Source: Diphasiastrum complanatum
Taxonomy: Eukaryota; Streptophyta; Lycopodiopsida; Lycopodiales; Lycopodiaceae
DNA: 64,000 bases
Assembly (NCBI GenBank): GCA_029204225.1
Contig: CM055095.1
Location: forward strand, 14,664,049 to 14,728,048
Reading direction: 5' to 3'
Below are positions 54,801 to 64,000 of this stretch, piece after piece. The position numbers were made by a program, and so were the translations under genes. The notes below the pieces were generated by a model that was given only the letters and a program-made list of their open reading frames with translations, was not told the DNA's origin and made no database searches. How positions within the stretch are numbered: the first letter of the stretch is position 1; each line of letters opens with the position of its first letter.

Positions 54801-55466
54801 TTTATGTGGTGCCCAAACTTTTTACAATATTGGCACTTACCCTCTTTTTGGATTCTTGATCTTGGCCTTCCTTGGATTTTTTTATCCTTGGAAGAAGAAG
54901 GCTTACCTTTCCACTTGCCCTTGCCTTTGCCTTTGATGAAGAAGGCTTGATCTTCTTGTTCACTAAAATTAATCCTTGTTTGCTCTTCTTGGAAAAGTAA
55001 GCCAACAAGCTCTTCAAAGGAGATTTGATGTCCCCTAAGATATATGCTTAAAGTAGACACAAATGGAAGATAGGAATGAGGAAGTGAATTAAGAGTAATT
55101 GAACCAAATTGAGAGTACTCGACAATTTCGTCAATGCTAAGAAGCTCTTCACGAAGATCCTTGATCTTCATTAAGTGATTTGAAAGCGTATCACCCTCTT
55201 GCATCTTCATTGTTGAGAGTTGATTACGTAGAAAATGCACTTTCGCCGCATTCTTCGCTTGGAACATCTTGGCAAGTACTTCCCAAGCACTCTTGGAAGT
55301 CTTGCATGATCGAATGTGAGGTAGGATTGATCTCTTCACGGATAGTGCTATGACCGAATGTGCTTGTGCGTCACGTCGATCCCACTTCTTTTATTCTTCG
55401 GAAGACACCTCCACATATGTTGAAGAAGTAGCTCTTGACGGTGTAATAGGTGCCAAACTAGGTGGC
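51807..55466 (-). pseudogene. Copia element B gag-pol remainder
   Basis: Minus strand: gag (54560-55466; SAWEVLAKMFQAKN, zinc knuckle CQYCKKFGHHIKEY), protease (WVIDSGATRHMTHHRD), GAG-pre-integrase (LWHARYGHLNFGSL, CEGC), integrase (TDRGGEY, QQNGVAERKNRTIMEMAR), RT (52008-53220; LLYVDDIIITGSN, DLGQLHFYLGLEF), RNase H (SSSEAEYRATFSA) and a C-terminal end KPLPRVRFKAL finishing near 51807. Frameshifts near 52915, 53210, 53510, 54000 and 54340, and a stop near 55390, make it inactive. The first 46 or so gag codons lie on the far side of element C. Confidence 0.92.
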
Positions 55467-55471
55467 CTCTC

Positions 55472-55747
55472 AGTTAGAATTAAAGTTTGAATCACTGTGT
55501 TACTGTACTGTGGGTCCTATCAGTGGATAAGGATTAGTTGGCCTCGCCACGAGGCAAGTCGATGGGACACGCGTCCCGCCAATGGCAACTGGGGTCATGC
55601 ATGGGTTGCCTGAGTGAACAACTATATGTACAGTGTAATTTCATTTTGAGACATACAGTTGCTATGTGAGCTTGCTGAGGAGAGTGATTTTCTGTCTGTG
55701 TTACTGTGTAGCATGATCCGTGTTCCTGTGCAAATCAAATTCTAAGT
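55472..55747 (+). repeat. 5-prime LTR of copia element C
   Basis: Starts AGTTAGAATTAAAG and ends CAAATTCTAAGT by comparison of both LTRs with the flanking duplication; the ends are therefore AG...GT rather than TG...CA. Confidence 0.9.
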
Positions 55748-55761
55748 TGGTATCAGAGTCG
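55748..55761 (+). other. Primer-binding site of copia element C
   Basis: TGGTATCAGAGTCG, complementary to the 3-prime end of plant initiator tRNA-Met over its first 11 bases, with no spacer from the LTR as defined here. Confidence 0.85.
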
Positions 55762-57059
55762 TACAGGGAGTGTACACAGTATAGTGTCGTCGTTGAAGAG
55801 AGCTTCGGGAGAACTGTCTTATGAGAGTTCGGGGTTTTACGGCGGGTTGAAGACGGAAAGAGAAGCACTGCTGCACGGTTTCTAATTTATAGAGGCTTGT
55901 TAAGCTCAGCAGAGGGATTATTAGCCTGTGCATAGCATTAGACAGGGAATAATTTGGTGAAAAATTGACAATTTCGAAGCCAGCTGAAAATTGAAACCGG
56001 ACTTGGGGTTACAGTTTTTACACATAACTGGTGATTTCTTCGCTATTTGTGCACCGTTTTGGATGCCGTAAGGACATGAAGGAAGCTAATCACACTGTCA
56101 ATCAGCCATGGAGAGATTCCGAGGTTTATGTCAGAGATTTGTCTCCAGACAGTTAACCTAGCAGATTTGCGGTAAAAAGGTGAAAAAGCCACTTTGTCAA
56201 GTTGAGCTAAAATCACCGTTTCACCACGAAATTTCCTGACTGAACACTCTATAGTCATGGATTCAGTAGGGCAACCCTGCTCCAGGCCTCAGATCGTGCT
56301 CAAAACGATCCACAGGAGAGCTTGATCTGATGTTTTTCAGAGAAGGGAGGCGCGGCCGCAGGTAGGGAAGTCGCGGGCAGTTCGCGCACCCAACGCAATG
56401 AAGAACTCAGTGTACCGAAGATCTTAGCATCTGCAGGAGTTTGGTTCGATGCCCAGATGTACTTTGAACCTTTAGATGAGGTGTCAAATGAATCAACGGT
56501 CCAGAATCTGTGATGAGAGAGAAATGTGAACCACAAGATTTGGTTCAGCCATTGGATGAGCTTTAAACAGGGTCCTGAAGAATTGAAGTGCATTGTGGCC
56601 TTCAAGTTCATTAGAAATTTTCATACTGAAAGTTGAGTTGGGTCCCTTCACAAGTGAAGACTGAAGTTTCTTCAAAGTGAAGAAACAGTTCAAAAGCTAG
56701 AAAAGTCCCTATTTTTGGGTCCTTTGCCCGTTTTGACCCAAACGAAAGGCCATAACCTCCAAACGAAGGGCACCCGGACTGTACCTGCAAGTACAGTACA
56801 ACAAAACAGAGCGGTTGCAAAGGAGAAAGTGTTTGGAGTACGCCATAAGTAGTTTCACCATTCCACTGGGCACATTGTTGGGAGTTGACGACTGAGTGCA
56901 TTTCGGAAGGCGACGCCAATTTGGCTTTCAAATTGGTGGAAAAGCGGCGAGTGGCCTGGTAAGGAAAAAAGTGCAGGTCATTATTTTCAACTTCTGACAT
57001 CACTGTTGGCCTCGACATACTGTTCTTAGCCTAAGGTAGAAGTTTCAAGCAGTTTTGCG
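55762..57059 (+). other. Long untranslated leader of copia element C
   Basis: About 1.3 kb between the primer-binding site and the gag start at 57060. No sense-strand frame of note is seen; open stretches on the minus strand have no domain and are probably chance. It is longer than most copia leaders. Confidence 0.6.
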
Positions 57060-60000
57060 ATGGTAAACATGGGAGAGTCCATTTTGAGTGAAAGTAGCAA
57101 ATTGGACGGGATTTCCAACTATGCAGTGTGAAAATTCAAAATGAAAAACATACTGATGGAGAAAGATGTGTGGGAAGTTGTCACAGGTGATGAGAGAAGG
57201 CCGCCAAATGAAGCATACATCAAAGTGTTCGACAAAAAGATGAGGAAAGCTTTGACCTTCATTAACTTGTCAGTGAAGGATCACATTATTACCCACGTTT
57301 GTGATGCTATTACACCCAGACAGGCATGGGATGTGCTAAAGGAGCAGTTTGAGACGTCAAATCCGTCAAGAATCATGTTTCCAAAGTCAAAGTTGAATAG
57401 TGCCCGCATGGAACAAGGAGAGCACATTCAGACGTACATGACCAGAATCAAGACAATGAGAGATGAACTGCATTCTATTGGAGAGCGCATACGTGATGTG
57501 GAGCTGGTGCATAATGCATTATGCGGCATTGCAGAACCCTATCAGATGTTTGTGAGCGGAATAGCATCAAGAGAAAGACTGCCAACCTTTGACGAGCTCA
57601 CAGGAATCTTGATGCAGGAAGAGCAACGACGAGAAATGGTGAAAGCTATACGTCAAAATACTGATGATCAGGCACTTGCGACACGCCAAAAACAAGGCAA
57701 GGGCAAGGGCAAGAAGAAGACTAAGCAGCAATTTGCCAAGTCTCAGGAGGATGATGGATCTTCCAGCAAAACTAAGAAGAAAGGCAAGTGCTTCCATTGT
57801 GGTAAAAAGGGCCACTGGAAGAGTGAATGTCACAAATTCTTGGCGGAACAAGGCAAGAGAAAACCAAAACAAGCAGGTAACCTTGTCGATGAAGGTGACA
57901 TTGAAGACTCTAGCATCTTCATATCTACATTGTCATCTAATCAAGATGATCAAGCATGGTATATTGACTCAGGAGCCACAAGACACATGACAGGTAACAA
58001 GAACTGGTTCAGTAGTTTGAAGGCATTGGATAATGGGACATCCGTTTCACAAGCAAATGGTGAAGTGTGCATGATCAAGGGGATAGGCACAGTTTCAATC
58101 CAACTGTCTGATGGCAAAAGCAGGATGATCAAAGAGGTACTTTACGTACTAGGTTTGAAGAAAAATCTACTTTCTGTTGGAGTCATTACTGATCATCGTT
58201 GCTTTGTGAAGGATGCGAACCAAAAGTTCAAAGTTATTGCGAATGGAGTAAGAGAGCCCAATACAAAATTGTATCGGTTGAATGCTACAATCAAGGGGCA
58301 ACATGGACTTGTATCATCCGTTCTTTTGCAAACTGAGTTGTGGCACAAGAGGCTTGGTCACTTGAACTTGTGAAGCCTCAGTTTGATGAGAAAATTGGAG
58401 ATGGTAACAGGACTGCCTACCATAGAAGATCACTTGAAATCGATGTGCGAATCTTGTATATATGGGAAGCAGCATCGAGATAAGTTCAATAAAGGGGGTG
58501 TTGCAAGAGCAAAGAACATCCTGGATTTAATCCACACATTTATGCGGGCCCATCAGGACCATGTCCTTAGGAAAAGCCTTCTATTCCATGACCTTTATTG
58601 ATGATATATCATGTAAGACGTGGATCTACTTCTTGAAGAAAAAATCAGATGCTTTTGATAACTTCAAGAACTTCAAAAACTTGGTCGAAAATCAGACATG
58701 TAAGAAGATCAAAGTCCTAAGATCAGATAATGGAGGTGAGTATAAGTCTAATGACTTCAATGATCTTTGTGATCAATGTGGGATTAAAAGACAATTTACG
58801 CAAGCTCATACTCCTGCTCTCAATGGTGTAGCTGAGCGCAAAAATCGTACGATTGTGGAAAGTGCCAGATCTATGCTAGCTGAGATGAAATTACCAAAAG
58901 ATTTTTTATCAGAAGCATGTAGCACGGCAGTCTATCTTCAAAGTAGAAGTCCTACCATTGCCATACCAAAAATAACACCTGAGGAAGCATTCACAAAGAA
59001 GAAGCCAAAGGTGAACCACTTGCGAATCTTTGGATGTAAGGCCTTTGTACATATTCCTAAGGAAGAAAGACGTAAACTTGATGTAAAAGCTTTCAAGTGC
59101 ATATTCCTAGGATATGATGATCGCGTGAAGGGCTATAGATGTTTTGATCTAGTCGAAAACAAAATCCATATAAGCCGAGATGTTATCTTTGATGAATCCA
59201 AGATGTATGAAGACGAAGATGCTGAGAAGATAGACACATCCAGTAAGAAAAATAGTATAGTGAGGATACCACCTGATGATGATCCATTCATTGACCTTCC
59301 GAGTGATGGACATGAGGATACATCTCAAGATACTACTACTCAACCTCAAGAAATAGGTTGGAGAGATAGGGACAAACCTTTTGGTGCAAGAAGGATTGAA
59401 ATTGCAGGTGACAAACGCAAGGAGAAGGATGTACCGTGGGATACATTTTCACCAGGATGCCGATCACCTGACAGAAGCTCCCTAAGTGATTTGAGAGATT
59501 GATGGAGAGCCGGGATATAGATGACTTTCCAGGATCATCTAACCAGGGAGAGCTACGAAGATCAACAAGAGAGAAGATACTACCTGAGAGGTATGAAGCA
59601 AATTATGCTCTGTTATCCAGCATTATTCAAAGCAAAGAACCTCCGACTTATGGTGAAGCGAAGGATGATGACATTTGGATCAAGGCCATGGGAGAGGAGA
59701 TGGAGTCAATTGCTAAGCATAGCACATGGGACTTAGTAGAACCACCAGTTGGCAAGAAACCCATTGGTTGCAAATGGGTATACAGAACTAAGTACCATGC
59801 AGATGGAAGCATAGCAAGCACAAAGCAAGATTGGTAATCAAAGGGTACGCACAAAATAAAGGCATTCACTATGAGGAGACCTTTGCGCCGGTGTGTAAGT
59901 GGAATACTCTACGTCTACTTATTGCTTTAACTTCACATTTTGGTTGGCCTTTGCATTAGATGGATGTGAAATCTGTTTTTCTAAATGGTGAGTTACAAGA

Positions 60001-61135
60001 AGAAGTGTTCATGGATCAACCTGAAGGCTTTGTAACAAAAGGACAGGAAAATAAAGTATGTCGCTTGAAGAAAGCGCTTTATGGTCTTAAACAAGCACCA
60101 CGTGCGTGGTATAGCAGGATTGATGCCTACTTTCGTTCAAAGGGGATGGTGAGAACACATTCTGATCCAAATCTATATGTCTTATGCTTTGATGGTATGG
60201 TTGCTTTGATTGCTCTTTATGGTGATGACTTGATTATTACGGGAAATAATCAAGAGATGATAGACATGATCAAGAAAGACCTCATGGAACAATTTGAGAT
60301 GACGGATCTCAGCCTAATGCATTACTGCCTTGGAGGAGAAGTGTGGCAAAAAGGACATGAAGTGGGTTTAACACAGGTAAAGTATGTCAAAGAGTTGCTA
60401 CATAGGTTTAGGTTGCAAGATTGCAAACCAGTAAACACTCCTATTGAACCAGGTAAAAAGCTTTCTAAGCTTGATGAATCACAGTCATTTGATGCTACGC
60501 TATATAGACAGTTAGTAGGGAGCTTGATTTACCTTACCACAACTAGACCAGATATATACTATGCTGTTGGCATTGTAAGTCAGTTTATGGCAGCACCTAC
60601 GGAAACGCATTGGAAAGTAGCTAAACGCATTTTGCGTTATGTGAAAGGCACTTCAGAGTATGGCTTGATTTACAGGAAGCATGATGGTTTACTTGAGTTG
60701 TGTGGCTATGTGGATGCGGACTGAGGTATGATGATCGTAGATCCACCACATGATATATATTCCAGTTTTGTGGTAATTGCTTTTCCTGGTCTAGTAAGAA
60801 GCGAAGTACAATTGTTCTTTCCACCACATAAGCAGAGTATAAGGCAATGTGTAGTGCTGCACAAGAAGCTATATGGTTGAGACAAATCTTGGAAGAAATT
60901 GGCATAAAGGAGAAAAATCCCACGACTTTACATAGCAAAGAATCCAGTGTTCCATGTGAGAACTAAACACATTGAGATTCAATATCACTTCATACGTGAG
61001 AGGCTGCTGAGTCGTAAAATTCATGTTGTTCATTGTAGCACAAAAGAACAACTAGCTGATATTTTCACTAAGCCACTTACTAGAGAAAAGTTTGATAAAT
61101 TTAGATCAAAACTTTCTGTATTTAAAGTTTGTTGA
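57060..61135 (+). pseudogene. Copia element C gag-pol
   Basis: Gag starts at 57060 (MVNMGESILSESSKLDG) and has TGA at about 57129 where copia gags usually have Trp (NYAVW-KFKM). The main frame continues to 58373: zinc knuckle CFHCGKKGHWKSECHK, protease WYIDSGATRHMTGNKNWF, GAG-pre-integrase ELWHKRLGHLNL, then a stop. Integrase follows after a frameshift (58561-59502; TFIDDIS, LRSDNGGEY, NGVAERKNRT). RT begins PIGCKWVYRTKYHADGS, shifts frame near 59830-59950, and continues at 59960-60724 ([12 protein letters not shown], where YGDD replaces the usual YVDD). RNase H is fragmented and ends KHIEIQYHFIRERL, then DIFTKPLTREKF. It cannot produce a full polyprotein. Confidence 0.94.
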
Positions 61136-61179
61136 CTTTAAAGCTATGTATATGACTGTATAAAAAGTGACTCTACTTT

Positions 61180-61188
61180 AAGGGAGAG
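61180..61188 (+). other. Polypurine tract of copia element C
   Basis: AAGGGAGAG immediately before the 3-prime LTR; the plus-strand primer in copia elements. Confidence 0.8.
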
Positions 61189-61463
61189 AGTTAGAATTAA
61201 AGTTAGAACACTGTGTTACTGTACTGTGGGTCCTATCAGTGGATAAGGATCAGTTGGCCTCGCCACGAGGCAAGTCAACGGGACACGCGTCCCGCCAACG
61301 GCAACCTGGGTCATGCATGGGTTGCCTGAGTGAACAACTATATGTACAATATAATTTCATTTTGAGAAATACAGTTGCTATGTGAGCTTGCTGAGGAGAG
61401 TGATTTTTTGTCTGTGTTACTGTGTAGCATGATCTGTGTTCCTGTGCAAAGCAAATTCTAAGT
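61189..61463 (+). repeat. 3-prime LTR of copia element C
   Basis: Partner of 55472-55747, 275 bp, followed by the CTCTC target duplication. Confidence 0.95.
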
Positions 61464-61468
61464 CTCTC

Positions 61469-61606
61469 TTCATCACCACTTACAACTTCAAACAAACCTT
61501 TAACAATAAGGAGGTTTTTGATCATGTAGCACCACAATTAGAAATTAGTTCCATCGAACCTATCTTCATTGAACAAAGAACCTATAGATTCAGATTCTTT
61601 AGCCAT
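61469..61606 (-). pseudogene. Copia element B gag N-terminus, cut off by element C
   Basis: Starts MAKESESIGSLFNEDRFDGT on the minus strand at 61606, has an in-frame stop after about 22 codons, then GLFEVVSGDEE up to the CTCTC junction at 61464-61468. The next gag residues (RPPSLAP) resume at 55466 beyond element C. The FDGTNF and LFEVVSGDE motifs are typical of copia gag. Confidence 0.85.
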
Positions 61607-62109
61607 TTCTAAAAATTTAGCTAATAGTAGATGGGAAAAACAGATTCCAGGCCAAAATCTACTAAAAAATCAGCAAGATCAAAGCTGAATTAATGAGCAC
61701 TATAGATTGCAATACACCACATGCAATAGCTCATTCACAAGAAGATATAGGTGGCTGTATTCTGCTGAAATAACAGAATACTAACGAATATGCAGGCTTT
61801 CAATGAAGCCAAAACCACAACCAAAACTTTTGTGGTAAAATGGTGTGCACTCAATGTGCTAATGGAACAGATGGTAGGACCTTCTTCCAGGCTCAAAAAC
61901 AGAAAAATTTCAGCCACTAAAAATGTGTCAAAAACACATTTGTCTTCAAGGTAGATGGGCGCCCTCCTCCAAGAAGAAAATCTGAAATTTGAAGCATGTA
62001 ATTAGATTTCAATCACATGAAAACTAGTTGAGCATGGGCGCCCTACTGCTGGCTCCCAAATGAGTGGAGGTTCCAAGCTTTTCCCTGCAAAAAAATGGCT
62101 CTGATACGA

Positions 62110-62553
62110 TGTAGGAATCCAGAATCAAAACTATTCATTAACACAAAGTATTCTCAAAGAGAAGAGAGAGATGGTTAGATGACCCACTTGTAGAAACTTG
62201 TGGACAGCCAATATGAACAGTAGATTGCTTAAACAAAAGTGTGTCTTATACAAATGAATGGCTACATATAAGTAGTCCAAGATGGCTATCTACCTTCATG
62301 ACTGTTGGCTGTCCAATAACTTGACTAATGGCTATCTAGCTACCATAAGTTACATAAAATAATTAAGTACCCCAAATAACAAGTTAGGTACTTAATTCAC
62401 ATGTATAGGCCCCTAGTGGACCCACGAGTCCCTACAAGTTAGTTTCATACTAAGTTGGGCCTAAAATATAAATGACCATGGTTACACAGATCTTGACCTT
62501 TTGGGTCATAGTAAGCTATGGCTTCTACATCATTTACATTTATTATTCTAACA
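62110..62553 (-). repeat. 5-prime LTR of copia element B
   Basis: 444 bp. The first 90 bases (plus strand, from TGTAGGAATCCAGAATC) match 51701-51789, which defines the element. On the minus strand it starts TGTTAGAAT and ends CCTACA. Confidence 0.85.
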
Positions 62554-63230
62554 CGAGCCCCCACAGTCCAGACTGCACCCTCCCACAATCCACAGTTTGG
62601 ACTCCATCCTCCCTCCAGCCTCGCGGCCGGCACCCACCAGAGAGCAAGGACTTGGGTCCCAGGCCCCTTTCACCTAGCCCACCAGGTCGCATTGGGCCCA
62701 AGTCCGTAGGACGGGCTTTTTTACTTCTTCTTTTTTCTACTTTTTAATGCGATATGATGTCTTCTTGACATCATATCTCAAAATATGGATTTCAAATTTG
62801 ATATGAAATCCAATGTATAAGTTTAAAATGCATATGCCCTTCTCTTTTCCAAGTTTTTATTTTTTGATCTTTTGGAGCGTAATTCAACTCGAAATTTGAC
62901 ACTAAAAAAAAAAATGGTCAACATAACAAGATAAACAACATAAAAGTACTTTAATAATTAAGTACTATGCTAAAAAATTATCATCATTTTTTCTTTAAAT
63001 GATTTCGTTAACTAGACTCTGTAAATCTTTTTTAGCTTTATATTATTTTAAAACCAAATTGAGTCCGACTCAACCAAAAATAAATTAAAAAAATACATTT
63101 TTGAGAGAAATTGACTTTTTAGTGTGTTTTCCAACTTACAAGCAGGTAAATTTTCGACTTTCTCAAAATCCAACCAAATTTTACATGGAATTTATACGAT
63201 ATGGACGAGTGTCAGCCATATTCTTATTTC
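62554..63230. other. Right flank of element B: GC-rich patch then AT-rich DNA
   Basis: 62555-62710 is unusually GC-rich (CCTCGCGGCCGGCACCC and similar words) with no coding frame I recognise; the rest is AT-rich. Confidence 0.5.
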
Positions 63231-63571
63231 TATAAAGAGATGTCCTTCCAATCAAAAATTGACTATAAGTTACTATAAGTATCAAATGAAACAAATAACA
63301 TCAACATCGTGTAAAAATGAAACGAGTGTCACATAATGGCAACTCAAGATAAACGTAATCCTAACCCAATCCTTGGTGACTAATGGAGAGGTATCTTTTA
63401 GTAAAACAATATATGACTTGAACAATCATGTTTTCATGCAAAACATTGTAATTATAAAGTGATCGATAGATCACAATGAGATGAACATGTAAGCTTTGTT
63501 ATCTGGCACTTTTTTCGTAGATCACATAAAAGCTCTATAAGATTGGCATATGTCGTAAATTTATTTTTCAA
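63231..63571. repeat. Dispersed repeat, copy 2
   Basis: Same orientation as 47490-47855; the match starts at TATAAAGAGATGTCC and ends at TTATTTTTCAAC. A stretch of about 25 bp present in copy 1 (AAAAATTTAGTTGATAATAATCTA region) is missing. Confidence 0.85.
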
Positions 63572-64000
63572 CTATCTTTTTTTAAAAGGCTTGTTTTCAA
63601 TTTCTAGATCACATGTGATGGGTTTATCAAATAATGTTCCTTTGTGATTCAACCTTCTGAAAGTGATTTGCTTCTAAATATAATTCATGTGCATTTCTCT
63701 CTCTTATGGTAAAATATGTCCTTAACAATTGGACAAGATTTTGATCTTGATTAGCTTGTAATCATGAAGAGTGGTAATGTCCATCCAATTTTCTCTCTCC
63801 TAGGAATATGTCATTCTCTCTCCTCTCCGGTGGAATCCACTTTCTCTCTCCTCTCTCCGGTGGAATGCACATTCTCTCTCCTCTCTCCGATGAAATGTGC
63901 ATGTGTTATGTGGCAGCTTGTCATTGGCTGTCCACATCCACATTCCACCACAAATGTAAAAAAATTTGCGAAAACAAAAAACGGCCAAAAAACGGAAAAA
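63572..64000. other. Window end, short TCTCTC-rich repeats
   Basis: Three similar units of about 30 bp (TTCTCTCTCCTCTC CGGTGGAAT-type) lie at 63790-63895; no gene is seen. Confidence 0.6.

Larger units (their letters stand above)
55472..61463 (+). mobile_element. Ty1/copia element C, complete but inactive, nested in B
   Basis: 5,992 bp with LTRs of 276 and 275 bp (55472-55747 and 61189-61463) that differ at roughly a dozen positions by eye, about 95 percent identity. Exact 5-bp target duplication CTCTC (55467-55471 and 61464-61468). The primer-binding site TGGTATCAGAG (initiator tRNA-Met) starts directly after the left LTR at 55748. The purine tract AAGGGAGAG (61180-61188) abuts the right LTR. 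Gag-pol order is gag, protease, integrase, RT, RNase H. Confidence 0.96.
51701..62553 (-). mobile_element. Ty1/copia element B, split by element C
   Basis: 5-prime LTR at 62110-62553 (444 bp; plus-strand ends TGTAGGAATCC and ATTCTAACA). Next to it lies a primer-binding-site remnant (minus strand CGTATCAGAGCCA, near 62097-62109) of initiator-tRNA-Met type. The 3-prime LTR keeps only its outer 89 bp (51701-51789); the rest was deleted up to just after the RNase H stop. Gag starts near 61606 and is interrupted at the CTCTC duplication by element C (55472-61463). No target duplication for B itself is evident. Confidence 0.88.

Noticed and set aside
56300-57018. Minus-strand frames in the copia C leader
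   Set aside because: Antisense to the long leader of a retrotransposon with no domain; chance frames are more likely.
1-64000. CRISPR arrays, tRNA or rRNA genes, bacterial operons
   Set aside because: No regularly spaced repeats of CRISPR type, no tRNA cloverleaf with the A/B box pair, and no rRNA-like conserved blocks were recognised by eye; the genes are intron-rich eukaryotic ones.

Overview
This is a plant nuclear genome window. The evidence is two intron-rich genes of plant type with GT...AG introns, plant LTR retrotransposons (Ty1/copia and chromodomain Ty3/gypsy) in several nested layers, and long GA/CT microsatellites. An angiosperm is the most likely source; the sequence alone does not fix the species.

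Layout. 1-4600: gene-free DNA with simple repeats. 4640-20250: a TIME FOR COFFEE-like (TIC) gene on the + strand, about 16 coding exons. Two G-boxes lie upstream, and one 5-kb intron (10511-15519) holds a TIR element and two non-autonomous LINE-type copies that keep only ORF1. 20250-28560: gene-poor DNA with a 0.4-kb tandem duplication and a copia fragment. 28560-44900: a G3BP-like gene (NTF2 domain, RRM, RGG tail) on the + strand, nine coding exons that join in phase to 514 codons. Its intron 2 holds a Penelope-like retroelement (PLE) that is itself broken by a small TIR element. Its 9.2-kb intron 4 holds another small TIR element, a second PLE 3-prime fragment and a near-complete Ty3/gypsy chromovirus in antisense. 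44600-64000: no host gene recognised; a copia RT fragment, a copia element (B) with a second, younger copia element (C) inserted in its gag, and dispersed and inverted repeats.

How the parts relate. The two host genes are unrelated: one is a clock/nuclear regulator, the other an RNA-binding, stress-granule-type protein. Both have been stretched by insertions confined to introns while their reading frames stay intact. The insertion order can be read directly in two places: the 54-bp intron minisatellite, then the PLE, then the TIR element; and copia B, then copia C.

The most unusual items are the PLE in a plant gene intron, with an 8-bp target duplication inside a minisatellite and with hammerhead-ribozyme core motifs and matching stems in a non-canonical order downstream of its RT; the LINE copies that carry only ORF1; and a family of small TIR elements with 8-bp duplications and ends packed with self-complementary GAAACGCGTTTC-type words.
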